From NCBI GenBank assembly GCA_017626275.1, contig JAGAJD010000019.1, forward strand, positions 1 to 8,074: a stretch of DNA of 8,074 nt, in the 5' to 3' direction. Every line of letters starts with the position of its first letter. Within the stretch, counting starts at the first letter, position 1. The notes under the pieces are model-generated. The model did not search any database, was not told the origin of the DNA, and was given only the letters and a program-made list of their open reading frames with translations. Made by a program: the position numbers and the translations under genes. Source of the DNA: Lachnospira sp. Lineage in GTDB: Bacteria > Bacillota > Clostridia > Lachnospirales > Lachnospiraceae. Of this stretch, positions 1-8,072 are shown piece by piece.

Positions 1-2002
1 GAGCTGTGGTTTCTGGCTGCGTTGTTGCCGATTCTGCCGTTGTCGGCTGCTGCCTTTCGTTTAAAGGCGTCTCAAAATCAACAATCGGAAGGTTCTCATG
101 CACGCCTGTCATAAAATCCCTGAAAATAGAGTTTACATTATAATTAATGCCCGACATTTCCTTGGGATAATCATATCCCACCCACACTGCTGTCGTGTAG
201 TATTTGCTGTAACCGCAAAACCATACGTCCTTACTTGAGTTAGTTGTACCTGTCTTTCCTGCCACAATTGCATTTTGTACATCTGCCACCGCACCTGTTC
301 CGCTCTTTACCACGGTCTTTAACATCTGCGTCATCATAAGACAGGCATTTTTATCATATACCCTGCTGCTGCGTCCGCTTTCATTCACAATAGTTTTACC
401 CGATGAATCCACAATCATCTTAATACATGTAGCTCTTCTGTATACACCATTGTTTGCAATCGTTGCATATGCCCCCGCCATTTCCTCCGTTGTCACTCCA
501 TATGTGAAACCACCCAAAGCTCCGGCATTATAATTTTTGTCCAGCCATATTTTCCTGAATCCCATTTTTAACAAAAATGAACTTCCCGTGGCAGGCGTAA
601 GCTTTTGGTATATATTCCACGCAACCGTATTCTTTGAAGTTCTTACAGCTTCCTGCAATGTAATCTCCCCTACATAGGTTCTGTCGGCATTAACAGGTCC
701 GCCATCTATTGGTGCGTCCGTCACAAGCGTTTCAGGCGTATTTCCAAGCTGCAAAAACGGTGTATATACATTAAGCGGCTTAATACAGCTTCCCGGCTGC
801 CTGTAACTTTGATATGCACGATTAAGCACATAGCCCTTTATATCGTCCTGACTTCTTGAACCCACGATTGCAACCACATCGCCTGTAAGATTGTCAATGC
901 ATGTAGCTGCTCCCTGAAGCGTATAAACGCCCTCTGTCGACTTTTCTCCATATTGCGCAAGATTATTATCCACCGCCTGTTGAAGCTTGTTCTGCGCCTC
1001 CATATCAATAGAAGTATATATAGTATATCCTCCGCTTAAAAGCTTCTGCTGGCACATATTGTAAAATGTATCATAGCTGACCTCATATGCATTATAATCT
1101 TCTTCCGTTTCAAAGTTATACCGGAACTGAAAGCCTGATATCTGCATTAAAGATTCTGTCGCACAATTTCTTACATAAGTCGCCACTGAACTGTTAAATT
1201 CCTCCGGCTGATGCTCATTAAGCACAACCTCCTCTTCTCTCGCAATATAATAATCCAGTGTGCTTATGTAGCCCTCTTCATTTAACTGCTCCAAAATAAG
1301 ATTTTTTCTTGCAGCCGTATTTTCATACTTTGTAAGCGGATTATACCTTGTAGGATTATTCGGAATTGCAGCAATAAAGATTTGTTCCGCAACAGTAAGC
1401 TCCGATACGGATTTATCAAAATATCCCCTTGCAGCCGCCTCTACACCGTAATATCCGTTTCCAAAATAAATATTATTAAGATAGAACTCCAAAATCTGGT
1501 TTTTGCTGTACTTTTCCTCAAGCTCTACCGCTATAAAAATTTCCTCAACCTTTCTCTCCCAGCTTACCTCCTGCGTCAGAAAAATATTTCTTGCAAGCTG
1601 CTGCGTGATAGTACTTGCGCCCTGTGCTATCCCATTATTTTTGTGATTGACAATTACAGCTCTTATAATCGCTTTGATATCATAACCCGAATGATTATAA
1701 AACTGTCTGTCTTCCATAACCACAAATGCATTGACCAGCATGGAAGGGATTTCCTCAAAACTCACATAATACATGTCTTTTGTATTTCTCATTGTACAAA
1801 GTACATTTTCATTAGCATCATAGGCAATCGTTGTCTTTGACGCCTTAAATGTACTTACTGTGCTTGCCGCTGCCAACGCCTTAGCTTCCTGCCTGAGCTG
1901 ATGTACCTTTACCAGTTTAGGCGCAATATATGCTGTTCCCACCAGTAAAACAGCCCCAAAAATTACAAGCAATGCCCTCTTTAGCTTTCTCTTATTGCTC
2001 AT
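1..2002 (-). CDS. Class A penicillin-binding protein (bifunctional peptidoglycan glycosyltransferase/transpeptidase), 3' end cut by window edge
   Basis: This enzyme polymerises lipid II into glycan strands and cross-links the stem peptides on the outer face of the membrane. I translated the minus strand from the ATG at 2002-2000; 667 codons fit before the window ends with no stop. A short basic cytoplasmic start (MSNKRKLKR) precedes one membrane segment at about residues 10-27. The GT51 domain follows, with EDRQFYNHSG (catalytic Glu97), QGASTITQQLARN (127-139), RKVEE (second Glu, 154) and ILEFYLNNIYFG. The transpeptidase domain starts near residue 325 and has all three motifs: SCIK (Ser405, Lys408), SKN (456-458) and KTGT (583-586), so both activities look intact. 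From about residue 642 the protein becomes a Thr/Gln/Pro/Glu-rich tail, common in Gram-positive class A PBPs; its length is unknown here. The start overlaps the upstream gene by 11 nt and has AAGGG six bases before the ATG. PonA/PBP1a type is likely, but I assign no symbol. Confidence 0.95.
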   Translation of the reverse strand, partial: MSNKRKLKRALLVIFGAVLLVGTAYIAPKLVKVHQLRQEAKALAAASTVSTFKASKTTIAYDANENVLCTMRNTKDMYYVSFEEIPSMLVNAFVVMEDRQFYNHSGYDIKAIIRAVIVNHKNNGIAQGASTITQQLARNIFLTQEVSWERKVEEIFIAVELEEKYSKNQILEFYLNNIYFGNGYYGVEAAARGYFDKSVSELTVAEQIFIAAIPNNPTRYNPLTKYENTAARKNLILEQLNEEGYISTLDYYIAREEEVVLNEHQPEEFNSSVATYVRNCATESLMQISGFQFRYNFETEEDYNAYEVSYDTFYNMCQQKLLSGGYTIYTSIDMEAQNKLQQAVDNNLAQYGEKSTEGVYTLQGAATCIDNLTGDVVAIVGSRSQDDIKGYVLNRAYQSYRQPGSCIKPLNVYTPFLQLGNTPETLVTDAPIDGGPVNADRTYVGEITLQEAVRTSKNTVAWNIYQKLTPATGSSFLLKMGFRKIWLDKNYNAGALGGFTYGVTTEEMAGAYATIANNGVYRRATCIKMIVDSSGKTIVNESGRSSRVYDKNACLMMTQMLKTVVKSGTGAVADVQNAIVAGKTGTTNSSKDVWFCGYSKYYTTAVWVGYDYPKEMSGINYNVNSIFRDFMTGVHENLPIVDFETPLNERQQPTTAESATTQPETTA

Positions 2003-4007
2003 TTAAAACCCTTGCTCCCTTAAATAAGTCCAGTGACTCATCTTTCTTGAATACAACTTTTTCCGACAGGCTTAACGATACATTATTAATATTAGCGGCA
2101 GGCTTGTTAAGAAGCATTACAACCTCTGTCTGACGCTCATCGGTATATATTGTGTCAATTACAAGTTCGTTGCCTCCGGTATTTTCTTCCCTGTTAATAA
2201 GCTGATCCATTGTTGTCTCTTCAAAATCTCCGTCTTCTGTTTTTACAATTCTGTAAAGATTTACACGCAGATTTTCCACAACAGCATCTCTTATAAAACT
2301 TCCCTCTTCAGAATATTCTTTTACGACATTATTATCTGCATCAATTATATTCACCTGATACATAGGAAATACCGTCACACCGTCTTCCTCATTTATAATA
2401 TCCGATTCGTATGCCATTCCGTAAATAAAATCGGTGTTAATATATCCCAAAACCCTTAACTTCTGTCCCTCCTGTGCATGAAGCTCATAATCAGTACCCT
2501 TTTCCATATTTAGAATACGGATTGTATCCGTATCGTAAAGTGTATGATTTATGCTGTATGCTATTACATTCCTGTCCTTAGACACTGCATATGCGCCTTT
2601 AGTCAGCCCCGTAACCTCTGTCATAACCTCACGGCTTATAAGATTTATCGCATATAACGTATCATCTATCAAAATGTAAAACAGATTATTCTCATTGACA
2701 TAAGCAATCTGCCCGATTTTCTCACTCATACTTTCATATGGAATATCAACAGGAAGATAAAGCTCTTCTTTGACATAATTTTCTGCACTGTTATAGTTAA
2801 ACAGTGAAATGCCGACTTCTCCCTCATGCTCGCCTCTGTTCATATAACCGCACACAAGAAAGTAGCCGCTTCCGTCGTCCTCAACATTCATAATCCTTAT
2901 TTCATGCCTGCTATTACGCTCACGAATATTGTCGGAATCCTCCGCTTCAAACGAAAATATCCTTGTAAATGTATTATCTTCACTGTTAAAATCCCACAAA
3001 ACTCCCTGATTTACAAAACGCGCATGCTGTCCGTTGGCACTTGTCTTTGTCACCATTTCCATATCAGCCTGTATGCCGACATTTATTTTAGTCGTTGTAA
3101 TCAAATCATTTCTGCTGTCAAAAAGCTGCGAAGCTTCCCTGTCATAATCAAGCAAATACATTTTGCTTCCCGACTGTCTTATCCGGTAGTATTCCGTAAC
3201 ACTGTATGTATCATAGGAATTATGCTCATTTTCAGCACCGACTATATAATCAAGTTCAATAACTGCAACTTCCTCTTCAATTTTCTTAACCGTAGGAATA
3301 ATGTCACTTTCTATGAACGGATTTAAGTCGCCCCACCCAACCTGCGCCTGCTTGGCATGAATATTTACTTTGCCGTAATTGGAATTATCTCCTGAGAAAT
3401 TAGTTTCAATATACTGCGCAATATTTTTTAACGCACTCTTGTCATATATATATCCGTTTAATTCCATAACAAAATCTATTTTATCCTGCAGCTTATAATC
3501 TGTACCGCTGATAATTCTTGTATAGTAGCTTATATTCTCATGCTTATCTGTTGTAAGCACAATCTCTAACAGATATTCTTTGTTATTTTCTATTAAGTTC
3601 TTAATATTTAACAGCGCATATGCCTTTCCCTCTTCCTCACTTACATCTGAAACCTTTGTATTTTCAACAAGCGACATATCGCTTAAATCTCTTACCTTAT
3701 AACTTAAAGCTTTAAGCTCTCCGCCATACATATCAATCGCAATCTCTAATTTCTTATCAGTAGGAAGAGGTGTCAGCGTTTCTTCCAGCGATGACGCATC
3801 AATCTGCCTTGTATATCCGTAAAGGCGGTTATACAAGGTTCCGTCATCTGTCTGCATCATTACAACAGGAAGTGCAGCCTGCGTCATAGTAGTTGTAGAT
3901 ACTGATATTGCTTCATAATTCATAGATATAAATGTTATAACGACTGTCACCATAAATATAACTGCCAGCATAATATATTTATACGTTGAATTTTCTCTGT
4001 TATCCAT
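1992..4007 (-). CDS. Uncharacterised single-pass membrane protein with large extracytoplasmic region (671 aa), possibly beta-propeller
   Basis: I do not recognise a named family. The start is taken as the ATG at 4007, because AAAGGGAAGG sits directly before it; a TTG at 4022 is in frame but that reading would put the ribosome binding site inside the gene. The protein begins with about ten polar residues, then one hydrophobic segment (about 11-29), with no lipobox Cys, so it should be membrane-anchored with about 640 residues outside. The first 300 exported residues mix strands and helices and are acidic. From about 330 to 565 there are blade-like units that alternate short beta strands with polar turns (LFYILIDDTLYAINL, NVIAYSINHTLYD, DFIYGMAYE), resembling TolB/WD40-type propellers; this is inferred from pattern only. 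No catalytic motif is visible. The gene follows the methyltransferase by 29 nt and overlaps the class A PBP by 11 nt, which suggests a role at the cell wall. Confidence 0.9.
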   Translation of the reverse strand: MDNRENSTYKYIMLAVIFMVTVVITFISMNYEAISVSTTTMTQAALPVVMMQTDDGTLYNRLYGYTRQIDASSLEETLTPLPTDKKLEIAIDMYGGELKALSYKVRDLSDMSLVENTKVSDVSEEEGKAYALLNIKNLIENNKEYLLEIVLTTDKHENISYYTRIISGTDYKLQDKIDFVMELNGYIYDKSALKNIAQYIETNFSGDNSNYGKVNIHAKQAQVGWGDLNPFIESDIIPTVKKIEEEVAVIELDYIVGAENEHNSYDTYSVTEYYRIRQSGSKMYLLDYDREASQLFDSRNDLITTTKINVGIQADMEMVTKTSANGQHARFVNQGVLWDFNSEDNTFTRIFSFEAEDSDNIRERNSRHEIRIMNVEDDGSGYFLVCGYMNRGEHEGEVGISLFNYNSAENYVKEELYLPVDIPYESMSEKIGQIAYVNENNLFYILIDDTLYAINLISREVMTEVTGLTKGAYAVSKDRNVIAYSINHTLYDTDTIRILNMEKGTDYELHAQEGQKLRVLGYINTDFIYGMAYESDIINEEDGVTVFPMYQVNIIDADNNVVKEYSEEGSFIRDAVVENLRVNLYRIVKTEDGDFEETTMDQLINREENTGGNELVIDTIYTDERQTEVVMLLNKPAANINNVSLSLSEKVVFKKDESLDLFKGARVLNEQ
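2009..2020 (-). promoter_or_regulatory. Ribosome binding site of the PBP gene, inside the 3' end of the upstream gene
   Basis: On the minus strand AAGGG (2013-2009) ends six bases before the ATG at 2002, and a second purine block AGGGAG (2020-2015) lies just upstream. Both are inside the last codons of the 671-residue gene, whose TAA is at 1994-1992. The sequence ATGAGCAATAA therefore holds the start of one gene and the stop of the other, an arrangement typical of translational coupling. Confidence 0.7.
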
Positions 4008-4010
4008 ATC

Positions 4011-4018
4011 CTTCCCTT
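4011..4018 (-). promoter_or_regulatory. Ribosome binding site that sets the start of the 671-aa gene
   Basis: The minus strand reads AAAGGGAAGG and then AT before the ATG at 4007-4005. The AGGG core (4017-4014) lies six bases from that ATG. The upstream TTG (4022) has no purine-rich element at a suitable distance, so the shorter 671-residue product is preferred. Confidence 0.75.
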
Positions 4019-4036
4019 TCAATTTCTAAGCATTTA

Positions 4037-5164
4037 TTACTCTTCTAACAGGCGGTTTAAGGTAAGCTTTAAATTAAATTCTTTTTCCATAGCCCGTACC
4101 TTTTCTTCAGACTCCCCTCCTGCTTTTCCCGTTTTAACGGCACGGATAAGCAGATTCTTAGGAGTATGCTCCATATCAATAAATTCAAGAATCTGAGTAT
4201 CATACCCTTTAGCGTTAAGCAGCTCGGCACGTACTGCATCTGTCATTATTGCCGCCATTCTCTCTTTTAAAATTCCATATTTTAAAACAGGCTCAAGTAA
4301 ACTGTTTTCTATCATTTTATTAGCTTCATGCTGACAGCATGGCACGGAAAGAATTACCTTTGCACCCCATTTTACTGCCTTTGCAAGTGCATAATCCGTA
4401 GCTGTATCACAGGCATGAAGTGTAACAACCATATCAACTGCGTCTGTGTCACTGTATGAAGCAATATCCCCGACAAGAAACTGCAACTTATCATATCCGT
4501 ACTTATCCTTTAATTCATTACACTTCGCAATGACATCTTCCTTTAGGTCAAGTCCGATAATCCTTATATCATATCCCTTCAGCTCTTTGAGGTAATAATA
4601 CATTGCAAATGTAAGATACGATTTTCCGCAGCCAAAATCAATAATAGTCTGCTCTCTGTGTTTATCGAGCTGCGGCAGAATATCCTCTATAAATTCCAGA
4701 AAACGGTTAATCTGACGGTACTTATCATACTTCTGGCGTACAATCTTACCATCTTTAGTCATAACACCTAAATCTATAAGAAATCCGACAGGCTTTCCCT
4801 CCTGCAAAATATACTGCTTTGCTCTGTTATGCGACAAATCCTTTTGCTGCCTGCACTCCTTACATTTCTTATACCTTGCGGTCATACTGCTTTTACCTGA
4901 CAAAATCTGCGCTGTTGCGTCTGTCATTGTAAACTGTGCCTGCCTGAAATCTTCCTTAAGATACTGCATTATTTTCTGTTTTACTTCTTCGCCGCCATAA
5001 TTTTTATGAAACACCTTTGTTCCAATATATTCAGATACCTGATACTCTATTTTATTTTTAAGCACTACCGGTCTTACTTTAACCTTGACAGGCTTCTGCT
5101 CTGCTTTCTTTTTCTGTCCGCTTATTGTCAAATCTATCAGCTCTTCATTTATACAGCTATTCAT
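4037..5164 (-). CDS. Class I SAM-dependent methyltransferase, Methyltransf_32 (PF13679) type
   Basis: Predicted cytoplasmic methyltransferase; the substrate is unknown, and relatives of this family are suspected of acting on RNA. From the ATG at 5164 the product has 375 residues. The Rossmann core starts near residue 172 with motif I DFGCGKS (176-182), followed by an acidic residue in GLDL (Asp206) expected to bind the SAM ribose, then GDI (232-234), LHACDT (249-254) and SVPCCQHE (273-280), which replaces the usual NPPY-like motif IV and is typical of this family. The N-terminal 170 residues hold a family-specific region with CKEC (101-104) followed by SH (111-112), and KYRQINRFLEF before the core. 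The last 30 residues are charged. The GTG at 5182 would add six residues, but AGAGGA lies five bases before the ATG at 5164, so I prefer that start. It leads a likely operon with the next two genes; a candidate promoter lies upstream. Confidence 0.9.
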   Translation of the reverse strand: MNSCINEELIDLTISGQKKKAEQKPVKVKVRPVVLKNKIEYQVSEYIGTKVFHKNYGGEEVKQKIMQYLKEDFRQAQFTMTDATAQILSGKSSMTARYKKCKECRQQKDLSHNRAKQYILQEGKPVGFLIDLGVMTKDGKIVRQKYDKYRQINRFLEFIEDILPQLDKHREQTIIDFGCGKSYLTFAMYYYLKELKGYDIRIIGLDLKEDVIAKCNELKDKYGYDKLQFLVGDIASYSDTDAVDMVVTLHACDTATDYALAKAVKWGAKVILSVPCCQHEANKMIENSLLEPVLKYGILKERMAAIMTDAVRAELLNAKGYDTQILEFIDMEHTPKNLLIRAVKTGKAGGESEEKVRAMEKEFNLKLTLNRLLEE

Positions 5165-5168
5165 GAGT

Positions 5169-5174
5169 TCCTCT
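5169..5174 (-). promoter_or_regulatory. Ribosome binding site favouring the ATG at 5164 for the methyltransferase
   Basis: AGAGGA on the minus strand, with five bases between its GG and the ATG at 5164. For the alternative GTG at 5182 the nearest strong element (AGGAAAGG, about 5204-5197) is about 14 bases away, which is too far for efficient initiation. The choice is probable, not certain. Confidence 0.55.
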
Positions 5175-5220
5175 ACTGTCACTGCTTGTCACTCTGCCTT
5201 TCCTGAAATCTAATATTTTT

Positions 5221-5249
5221 ATTTTAATCTGTTTACGGCAAAACTACAA
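5221..5249 (-). promoter_or_regulatory. Candidate housekeeping-sigma promoter upstream of the methyltransferase
   Basis: On the minus strand TTGTAG (5249-5244) is followed after exactly 17 bases by TAAAAT (5226-5221), one mismatch from the TATAAT consensus; the -35 element matches TTGACA at only three positions. An AT-rich stretch follows, and transcription would begin near 5213, about 50 bases before the start codon. It lies in the 117-base gap between the YwmB-like gene and the methyltransferase. No terminator hairpin is visible in that gap, so read-through from upstream is also possible. In AT-rich DNA such matches can occur by chance. Confidence 0.35.
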
Positions 5250-5281
5250 GACCTTTCACTATTATTATGGAACCCGGTAAC

Positions 5282-6133
5282 TTAAAAATCTTCTGTATTA
5301 AGCGGAGTCGCCAGATATACCGTTGTCACATTTTTATTTTCATCATAATTTATGCATACATTAACATTTACTTTATCAGAGCCTACCATTATAAAATTGT
5401 CAATTTCTTTATCATATGCATAGACCGTATATGCGTCATCTATATGACGGCTGACCTGCTTTTTTGCATTCATTTTGTCAAGTATCTGTGCAGCAAGCGT
5501 TTCTTTTTGTTCATCGTCAAGCTCCCCATAAAGTTCTCCCTTTAAATTAACCGTAACATCGGTATCTATCTGCATTTCCTTCATAATATCTCTTGCAATT
5601 TTTTCATATGTAAATGCTGCGTCCACCGAATTTTTCAGTGTAATCCCAACATAAACATACTGCTCATACTCAACAGCTCTTCCGTCTGCTTCCTTTTCAA
5701 ATGTAATAAATTTGCAGAGAACATCTCCATTTTTGCCGGTCTGCTTTAACGTTGTCACTTTTTTATTTTCCTGCAAATCATTTGTTATGCTGTAATTACT
5801 GATTCCTATTTTTTCCGCTGCCTTTTCCAATATAATTTCTTTGGCTGTGTCCGTAAGCTCCATATTTCCGTATTTTCCGTAAGTGGTAATGTCTGCCGAC
5901 ACTTCACGATATGAATTGTTTCCAAATGCGCTTATCACCCTTTTGTCATCAGCCATCGTATTTGTATCGCCAAATACTCTGACTGCTGTTATCAGCCACA
6001 ATATTCCGGCAATGCACACTGCTGCTTTCTGAAATGTGTAAGTACGTTTTTTAGGTCTTGTTTTGCCTTCGCTTGTCTTTTTTAATAAATCCTCTGCCCT
6101 ATAGACCATGTAATCCCAACAATCTCTTAACAT
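5282..6133 (-). CDS. YwmB-like (DUF1779) membrane-anchored protein
   Basis: The protein resembles Bacillus YwmB, a family labelled TATA-box-binding-like because of its fold; its role is unknown. It has 283 residues. A basic cytoplasmic N-terminus of about 36 residues ([13 protein letters not shown]) precedes one membrane segment at about 37-54, so the rest is probably outside the cell and not a DNA-binding factor. The C-terminal half carries the features I associate with the family: a central [20 protein letters not shown] segment (199-217), then [23 protein letters not shown] and a closing TVYLATPL strand. In B. subtilis ywmB also lies just downstream of the atp operon, which supports the call. 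The ATG at 6133 has a strong GGGAGG eight bases upstream, but that element is buried in a long RNA hairpin. Another ATG at codon 9 exists with a poorer ribosome site. Family assignment is from recognition, not a profile search. Confidence 0.78.
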   Translation of the reverse strand: MLRDCWDYMVYRAEDLLKKTSEGKTRPKKRTYTFQKAAVCIAGILWLITAVRVFGDTNTMADDKRVISAFGNNSYREVSADITTYGKYGNMELTDTAKEIILEKAAEKIGISNYSITNDLQENKKVTTLKQTGKNGDVLCKFITFEKEADGRAVEYEQYVYVGITLKNSVDAAFTYEKIARDIMKEMQIDTDVTVNLKGELYGELDDEQKETLAAQILDKMNAKKQVSRHIDDAYTVYAYDKEIDNFIMVGSDKVNVNVCINYDENKNVTTVYLATPLNTEDF

Positions 6134-6136
6134 AAA

Positions 6137-6190
6137 ATAAACCTCCCAACTTATGGTATTGTCATTATCACCATAAATTGAAAGGTTTAT
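6137..6190 (-). promoter_or_regulatory. 21-bp leader hairpin burying the Shine-Dalgarno of the YwmB-like gene; may also act as an atp operon terminator/attenuator
   Basis: In minus-strand RNA, bases 6190-6170 pair without a break to 6157-6137: AUAAACCU with AGGUUUAU, UUCAAU with GUUGGG, and UUAUGGU with ACCAUAA. That is 21 pairs, three of them G-U, around a 12-base loop (6169-6158). The Shine-Dalgarno GGGAGG (6147-6142) is fully inside the 3' arm. Immediately after it comes UUUAUUUU (6141-6134) and then the AUG at 6133. A stem followed by a U-rich tract is also the form of an intrinsic terminator, and the structure begins 15 bases after the atpC stop. The three G-U pairs would be A-C mismatches in RNA from the other strand, so the structure suits the sense transcript specifically. 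Confidence 0.8.
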
Positions 6191-6205
6191 ACACTTTACT
6201 GATTT

Positions 6206-6610
6206 TTAGCGTGCCGCATTTAATCTGGCAAGAGAACGCTTTAACGCAGCTTCAGCACGAACAGTATCAATATTTGAATCCTTGCTTGCAAGTCTTCTCT
6301 CTGCTCTCTGCTTTGCTTCGTTGGCTCTGTTTACATCAATTTCGTCCGGCCATTCTGCAACCTCTGCAAGAACAGTTACCTTATCCTTCAGAATCTCAAT
6401 AATTCCGCCATGTACAGCAGCTTTTTTTATATCACCGTCTGTATGAATACTCATTACACAAGGGACAAGTACTGAAGTCAGCGGTATATGCTCCGCATAG
6501 ACTCCAATTTCCCCTTCGCTCGTAACAAGCTCTACCATTGTGACATCATCATTATAAAATACTCTGTCAGGCGTATTGACTAACAGCCTGAATGTCTTCA
6601 TATCTGCCAT
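6206..6610 (-). CDS. atpC: F1 ATP synthase epsilon subunit
   Basis: The epsilon subunit is part of the central stalk of F1; it links gamma to the c-ring and restrains ATP hydrolysis. From the ATG at 6610 the product has 134 residues, the usual length. The N-terminal beta-sandwich is clear (FRLLVNTPDRVFY, then VELVTSEGEIGVYAEHIPLTSVL, then AAVHGGIIEI and VTVLAEVAEWPDEID), and the C-terminal helical pair follows (RANEAKQRAERRL and RAEAALKRSLARL). An in-frame ATG at 6622 would add four residues (MEEY), but GGAGG lies exactly between the two ATGs, overlapping the upstream one, and is correctly placed only for 6610. The gene follows atpD after 67 bases, as the last gene of the ATP synthase operon, and is followed after 72 bases by the YwmB-like gene. 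Confidence 0.97.
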   Translation of the reverse strand: MADMKTFRLLVNTPDRVFYNDDVTMVELVTSEGEIGVYAEHIPLTSVLVPCVMSIHTDGDIKKAAVHGGIIEILKDKVTVLAEVAEWPDEIDVNRANEAKQRAERRLASKDSNIDTVRAEAALKRSLARLNAAR

Positions 6611-6614
6611 ATAT

Positions 6615-6620
6615 TCCTCC
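6615..6620 (-). promoter_or_regulatory. Ribosome binding site that decides the atpC start
   Basis: GGAGGA on the minus strand leaves five bases between GGAGG and the ATG at 6610-6608. It overlaps the last base of the upstream in-frame ATG (6622-6620), so a ribosome bound here cannot use that upstream codon. This fixes the 134-residue form. Confidence 0.85.
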
Positions 6621-6635
6621 ATTCCTACCTGTGCA

Positions 6636-6664
6636 GCAACTGATACTGATATGAAATCAGTTAC
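6636..6664 (-). other. Hairpin between atpD and atpC
   Basis: In minus-strand RNA GUAACUGAU (6664-6656) pairs with AUCAGUUGC (6644-6636), giving nine pairs with one G-U and an 11-base loop. The loop contains a second copy of AUCAGU (6650-6645), so the left arm can pair with either copy and form a shorter six-pair alternative with a 5-base loop. It begins 13 bases after the atpD stop and ends 15 bases before the atpC ribosome site. It has no U-rich tail, so it is not a terminator; an effect on mRNA processing or stability is possible. Confidence 0.55.
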
Positions 6665-6677
6665 GATTCAGCCACTT

Positions 6678-8072
<1,395 letters not shown>

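Noticed and set aside
1382..1840. Plus-strand open frame of 152 codons
   Set aside because: It lies opposite the PBP glycosyltransferase region, whose conserved motifs are on the minus strand; its predicted protein has no family features.
1930..2133. Plus-strand open frame of 67 codons across the PBP/671-aa gene junction
   Set aside because: Opposite two well-supported coding ends with good ribosome sites on the minus strand; the peptide is featureless.
2826..3326. Plus-strand open frame of 166 codons
   Set aside because: Antisense to the middle of the 671-aa gene; residue content looks like a frame shadow and there is no ribosome site worth noting.
4008..4022. TTG start at 4022 for the 671-aa gene
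   Set aside because: It would place the clear Shine-Dalgarno AAAGGGAAGG inside the coding region; the ATG at 4007 fits that site.
5165..5281. Terminator after the YwmB-like gene
   Set aside because: No stem longer than about four or five pairs is present and no U-tract follows one; the T/A-rich run near 5211-5226 lacks a hairpin before it.
5006..5545. Two plus-strand open frames (5006-5206 and 5267-5545)
   Set aside because: Both are Ile/Tyr/Phe/Cys-rich translations opposite the methyltransferase and YwmB-like genes, as expected for shadows of AT-rich coding DNA.
6158..6192. Promoter within the hairpin loop (GATAAT at 6169-6164 on the minus strand)
   Set aside because: The -10 match is good, but no acceptable -35 element lies 16-18 bases upstream and the TG is not in the extended -10 position. 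Kept only as a possibility in the hairpin finding.
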